A stretch of 64,000 nucleotides of DNA. Origin: Eulemur rufifrons (taxonomy: Eukaryota; Chordata; Mammalia; Primates; Lemuridae). The stretch lies in contig NC_091000.1 in assembly GCF_041146395.1 (NCBI RefSeq), positions 14,522,501 to 14,586,500 of the forward strand. Direction: 5' to 3'. A program made the position numbers and the translations under genes. Of this stretch, positions 60,405-64,000 are shown one piece after another (position 1 is the first letter of the stretch; each line of letters opens with the position of its first letter). The notes beneath the pieces are model-generated. The model was not told the DNA's origin and ran no database searches. It saw only the letters and a list, made by a program, of their open reading frames with translations.

Positions 60405-60725
60405 TTTAGAGGCTGGAGGGGGAAGGGGAAGGGAGCTATGGGGGAGATTTGTTAAAGGATACAAAATTACAGCTAAGATGGGAGGAGTTCTCTAAAATGC
60501 TGTAAGATGACTATAGTTGACAGTAATATATTACATAGTTTCAGATAGCTAGAAGGAGGATATTGAATGTTCCCAACACAAAGAAATGATAAATATGTAA
60601 GATGGTGGATATGATAATTACCCTGATCTGATCACTATACATTATATATATTGAAACATCACTATGTATCCCATGATTATGTACAATTATTATTTGTCAA
60701 TTTAAATAAATAGTAAATAAATATA
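60405..60725 (+). mobile_element. L1 LINE 3' UTR, sense
   Basis: 'aggctggagggggaaggggaagggag' (G-rich tract), 'gatgactatagttgacagtaatatatt', 'aatgttcccaacacaaagaaatgataaatatgtaagatggtggatatgataattaccctgatctgatca' and an A-rich end. 5'-truncated. Confidence 0.9.
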
Positions 60726-61566
60726 GTTGGAAAAAAGTAAAAATGACAAATAAGCTCTGAGATTCCTGTCTTTGATATGATGGTGTGTGGCGCTTCTCAC
60801 TGTCATTAGGGGTGACGTGTCCTTCCCACCTTTAGTCTCCAATGCTGAGCCTTTCATTATGAATATTTGCACACTAGACACGGATCTAATAAAATGTATC
60901 TTAGTCACTGGAAAATATATTAATGGATGGGTTTTTCATGCTTATCTGATAGTCCAATCAAGGTCTAAATATTGATGTAGGTTTATGTGTGTCCTTATGT
61001 CTGTGTGAGGGGTGCATTTGGGAAAAGGGAAGGTGGAAAATGCTTCATTTGCTAGAGTCATGAATTAAATGAGGCAGGTCTGAATCTAGTGGCAAATATT
61101 ATTATAATAATTAACATCATACAAGACAATATGCTAGGTTATACTTAAAAAATATTTTTGGAAGCAAGCAGAAACCAAACAAGCTACATTTGGAGCAGTG
61201 AGATGCTAGCTCTTATTGCCCTAAATATGCTTCTTGATTGTGGCTAAATCTATGCTATAGTTTGACAGGATGATAAGGAATTACACTTTTGCTTGTTTTT
61301 CAACCATTAGTTTTAAATTCCTTTGTGAGAGTGTGCCTTGAAAAAAAGCACAAGCCAAGTAGTCAGATTGTGTTATTTTTCTGACTTTCTCTTTACATTT
61401 CTGTGATCTACTTCAAATAACGTCCTTGGATCTCAGTTTCTTTATCCATAAAATAATAAAATTATATAGATACTCTCTATAACACATTCAATTAAAAAAA
61501 TTATTCTGTGGAATGAAGAGACAAAGCACTGTGTAACCAGTAACATTTCCAGAGAAGGCATCAGTA
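60726..61566. other. Unique sequence
   Basis: No interspersed repeat is recognised. Mostly AT-rich. Short frames only. Confidence 0.5.
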
Positions 61567-62029
61567 TTAATTTCCTAGGGGCGCCATAACAAATTACTAC
61601 AGAGCGGTTTAAAACAACAGAAATTTATTCTTTCACACAGTTCTGAAGTCTGGAAGTCAGCAACAAAGGTGTAGGCAAGGCATGCTCTCTCTGAAGACTC
61701 CAAGGGAGGATCTTTCCATACTTCTCCCTAGCCTTTGATGGCTGTCGGCAACCCTTGGTGCTCTTTGGGTTGTAGAAATCTCTGCACCAATCTCTGCCCC
61801 CATCTTTAGGAGGTCATCTCCTTTATGGTCTGTGTCTGTGCCCAAATTTCCCTCTTCTTACAAAGACACCAATCAGATTAGGGCCACCCTAAGGCAGTAT
61901 GACCTCATCTTGATTGCATCTGCAAAGACCCTATTTGCAAATAAGGTCACATTCACAAGGAGAGGAGGTTAAGGCTTGAACATACTTCCTTTTGGTGGGG
62001 GGACAATTCTGTGTCTTTCCACAATAACA
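61567..62029 (-). mobile_element. MaLR-type LTR, antisense
   Basis: Complement of a solitary LTR: 'gcgccataacaaattactacagagcggtttaaaacaacagaaatttattctttcacacagttctgaagtctggaagtc', 'gcccaaatttccctcttcttacaaagacaccaatcagattagggccaccctaa', 'ctatttgcaaataaggtcacattc' and 'tggtggggggacaattctgtg'. Landmarks extend from end to end. Confidence 0.87.
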
Positions 62030-62969
62030 CCTTAAGGCACAGTCTATTTATGTGGAAGGAGTCATAAGTCTCAAAGAAAGTAGTGAGATAGCTCCAATAT
62101 CCAAGCATAGAAGAAAAGAAAAATGGAAAATCAATAGGAATATAATTTGTATCTTGTTGACACAAAGGTATGAACACATACATAGACACACAACATTCAT
62201 TGCAAATGCTAGAAATATGAAATCAACCAAACATAAAACACTATTTTAGTTTTAAGTAAAATCAACTCATTTGCTTGGGGAGTCACAAGAGAGGTGTCAA
62301 TGGGAGAAATGAGCTTGGAGAGCAGGAGAGCTGCCACAGGATTGCCCCTACCACAGGCCCATGTCTGCCCTCAGCCTTCAATTCTCAGAGACTGGAATCT
62401 TACTAGTATCTCAGAATTGCCTCATGTGTGCACTCTCGGGTTAGTGAGGTTCAAAAGAAACGGACATAGCAGCACAGCATTCCTGTCAATTTCCAGTGAT
62501 ATTCATTATGGCCAAACTGACCAGAAGTCATAGTAGCTGTTCAGTCTCATCCTAAAATAAGCACATGGCAATCAGCCAAAGTATCAGAGTCACGTGCTGA
62601 GACTGTTAAGGACATTGAGTTTTGCTAATCAGGCGCATCTATCTCCATGATAGGTAGGTGTTTGTTAAGTGGACTAGATACTTGATTTAACCTGACCTAT
62701 CTTTGGAAAATTCAATCATTTGGACCAAATAACCAAGCAGATTATAATTTCAGAATTACAATAAACATCTTTTTCTCAATGCTTCCTGAAACTATGTTTA
62801 TGGGTGACTGTAAGTTAGTTTTGGGTATTAGGTCCAAATAAATTATATCAAAAGCCCTGACAGAGGGATCAAGACTAAGCATGGACATCTTTATTCTCTA
62901 CAGCTTTGGTCCATTACATTTTTCCTATCTCAATGGATGCCGGAAAGACAAGGAACCCTGAAGCAAAGT

Positions 62970-62972
<3 letters not shown>
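62030..62972. other. Unique sequence
   Basis: No repeat is recognised before the AC tract. Several short frames (60-79 codons), none with a known domain. Confidence 0.5.

Positions 62973-63002
<30 letters not shown>
62973..63002. repeat. (AC)n microsatellite
   Basis: Fifteen uninterrupted AC units directly abutting the Tigger fragment. Confidence 0.97.
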
Positions 63003-63004
<2 letters not shown>

Positions 63005-63178
63005 CAGATTCTCATTATTTGTGGGTTCAATTTTTATGATTTTGCCTACTCTCTAAAATGTATTTGTGATCCCCAAATCAATACTTTCGGTGCTTTTGCA
63101 GTCATTTGTGGACACATGCAGAACAGCAAAAAATTTCAGTGGCTCGCACATGTTCCCAGCTGAAGTCAAGAAGGCAGA
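63003..63178 (+). mobile_element. TcMar-Tigger DNA transposon fragment
   Basis: 'attctcattatttgtgggttcaatttttatgattttgcctactctctaaaatgtatttgtgatccccaaatcaatactttcggtgcttttgcagtcatttgtggacacatgcagaacagc' and 'gttcccagctgaagtcaa' match the 5' end of a Tigger family I recall. Only the left end remains, bounded by the AC repeat and the L1. Confidence 0.78.
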
Positions 63179-63199
63179 CATCCATCATTAGCAGCACAT

Positions 63200-64000
63200 G
63201 ACTGTAACCAGACTATAAGAAAATTAAAGACTTTTGTGCATCAAAGGACACTATCACATGGTAGAAAGACAACACACAGGATGGGAGGAAATATTTTTGA
63301 AATCATATATCTGATAAGGGGTTAATATCTGGAATATGTAAAGAACTCCTACAATTCAACAATAATAAAAATAGACAACCTGATTAAAAAATGGAAAAAG
63401 TACATGAATAAACATTTCTCTAAAGAAGATATACAAATGGCCGATAAGCACATAAAATGATGCTCAACATCACCAATCATCAGGAAAATGCAAATCAAAA
63501 CCACAGTGAGGTACCACCTCATACCCATTAGGATTGATACTGTTAAAAACAACAGCAACAGAAAATAAGTTTTTGGCAAGGATGTAGAGAAATTTGAACA
63601 CTTGCATTATATATGGTTGGTGGGAATATAAAGTGGTGCAGCTGCCATGTAAAACAGTGTTGTAGTTTCTAAAATTACAATTACCATATGATCTAACAAT
63701 TTGACTTCTTGTTATACACCCAAAAGAATTGAAAGCCAGGTCTCAAAGAGATATATGTACACTCATGTTCGAAGCAGCATTATTCACAATAGACAAAAGG
63801 TGAAAGCAACCCAAGTGTCCATTGACAAATGAATGGATAAACAAAACATGGTGCATACATGCAATGGTATATTATTCAGCTTCACAAAAGAAGGAAATTC
63901 TGCCATATGCTACAACATAGGAGAACACTGAGGGCATTATGCTAAGTGAAATAAGCCAGTCACAAAAGGACAAATAGCATGATTCTAATTACCTAAGGTA
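63200..64000 (+). mobile_element. L1M-type LINE, ORF2 3' part, running off the window
   Basis: 'ttaaagacttttgtgcatcaaaggacac', 'aatatctggaatatgtaaagaactcctacaattcaacaataa', 'caaatggccgataagcacataaaatgatgctcaacatcacc', 'gtgaggtaccacctcatacccattagg', 'ttattcacaatagacaaaaggtg' and 'ggcattatgctaagtgaaataagccagtcacaaaagg' are the ORF2 C-terminal region of an older L1. Stops and frameshifts make it inactive. It continues past the right edge. Confidence 0.93.

Overview
This is mammalian nuclear DNA, and the interspersed repeats point to a strepsirrhine primate, most likely a lemur. Alu SINEs are present, which restricts the source to primates. The youngest-looking Alus (37627-37960, 57366-57720) have the extended A-rich middle segment, the 'agcactctgggag' left arm and the 'gctgtgagctaggctgacgcca' right arm that I associate with strepsirrhine rather than monkey or ape Alus. 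This species call rests on recalled consensus sequences; no database was searched.

I recognise no protein-coding gene, no RNA gene and no CRISPR array. Open reading frames are short (the longest is 173 codons), overlap on both strands, and mostly lie in repeats or simple sequence. The window reads as an intergenic region or a long intron. Two segments with exon-like splice signals (20472-20710 and 56697-56737) are listed as weak candidates only.

Layout. 1-8.3 kb: mostly unique sequence, with one MIR, a CpG-rich patch near 6 kb and an old L1 ORF2 fragment. 8.3-9.2 kb: an MLT1-type LTR split by an antisense AluJ. 9.2-19.7 kb: MIRs, a Tigger transposon carrying an 81-bp insertion that matches sequence 1.3 kb downstream, L1 3' ends, an LTR-like CpG-bearing block at 15.7-16.3 kb, L2, hAT, and a MaLR LTR split by an Alu. 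19.7-27.3 kb: largely unique AT-rich DNA with a nested palindrome cluster at 21.2 kb, a second Tigger with TA duplications, and L1 3' ends. 27.3-36.3 kb: a single-arm chimeric Alu, hAT, L2, MIR and MaLR elements, including a MIR split by an MLT1 LTR. 37-47.6 kb: a strepsirrhine-type Alu with perfect target-site duplications, two further MLT1 LTRs, and a MIR split by an AluJ. 47.6-57.7 kb: MIR/L2 and three more Alus. 58.5-64 kb: a 5'-truncated antisense L1 with perfect 14-bp target-site duplications and a 22-C run, then hAT, L1, LTR and Tigger fragments, and an L1 that runs off the window end.

No set of genes works together here. The value of the window lies in its record of insertions, nested insertions and small local rearrangements, and in a few structured or motif-bearing unique segments. 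I found nothing that supports a new biological system.
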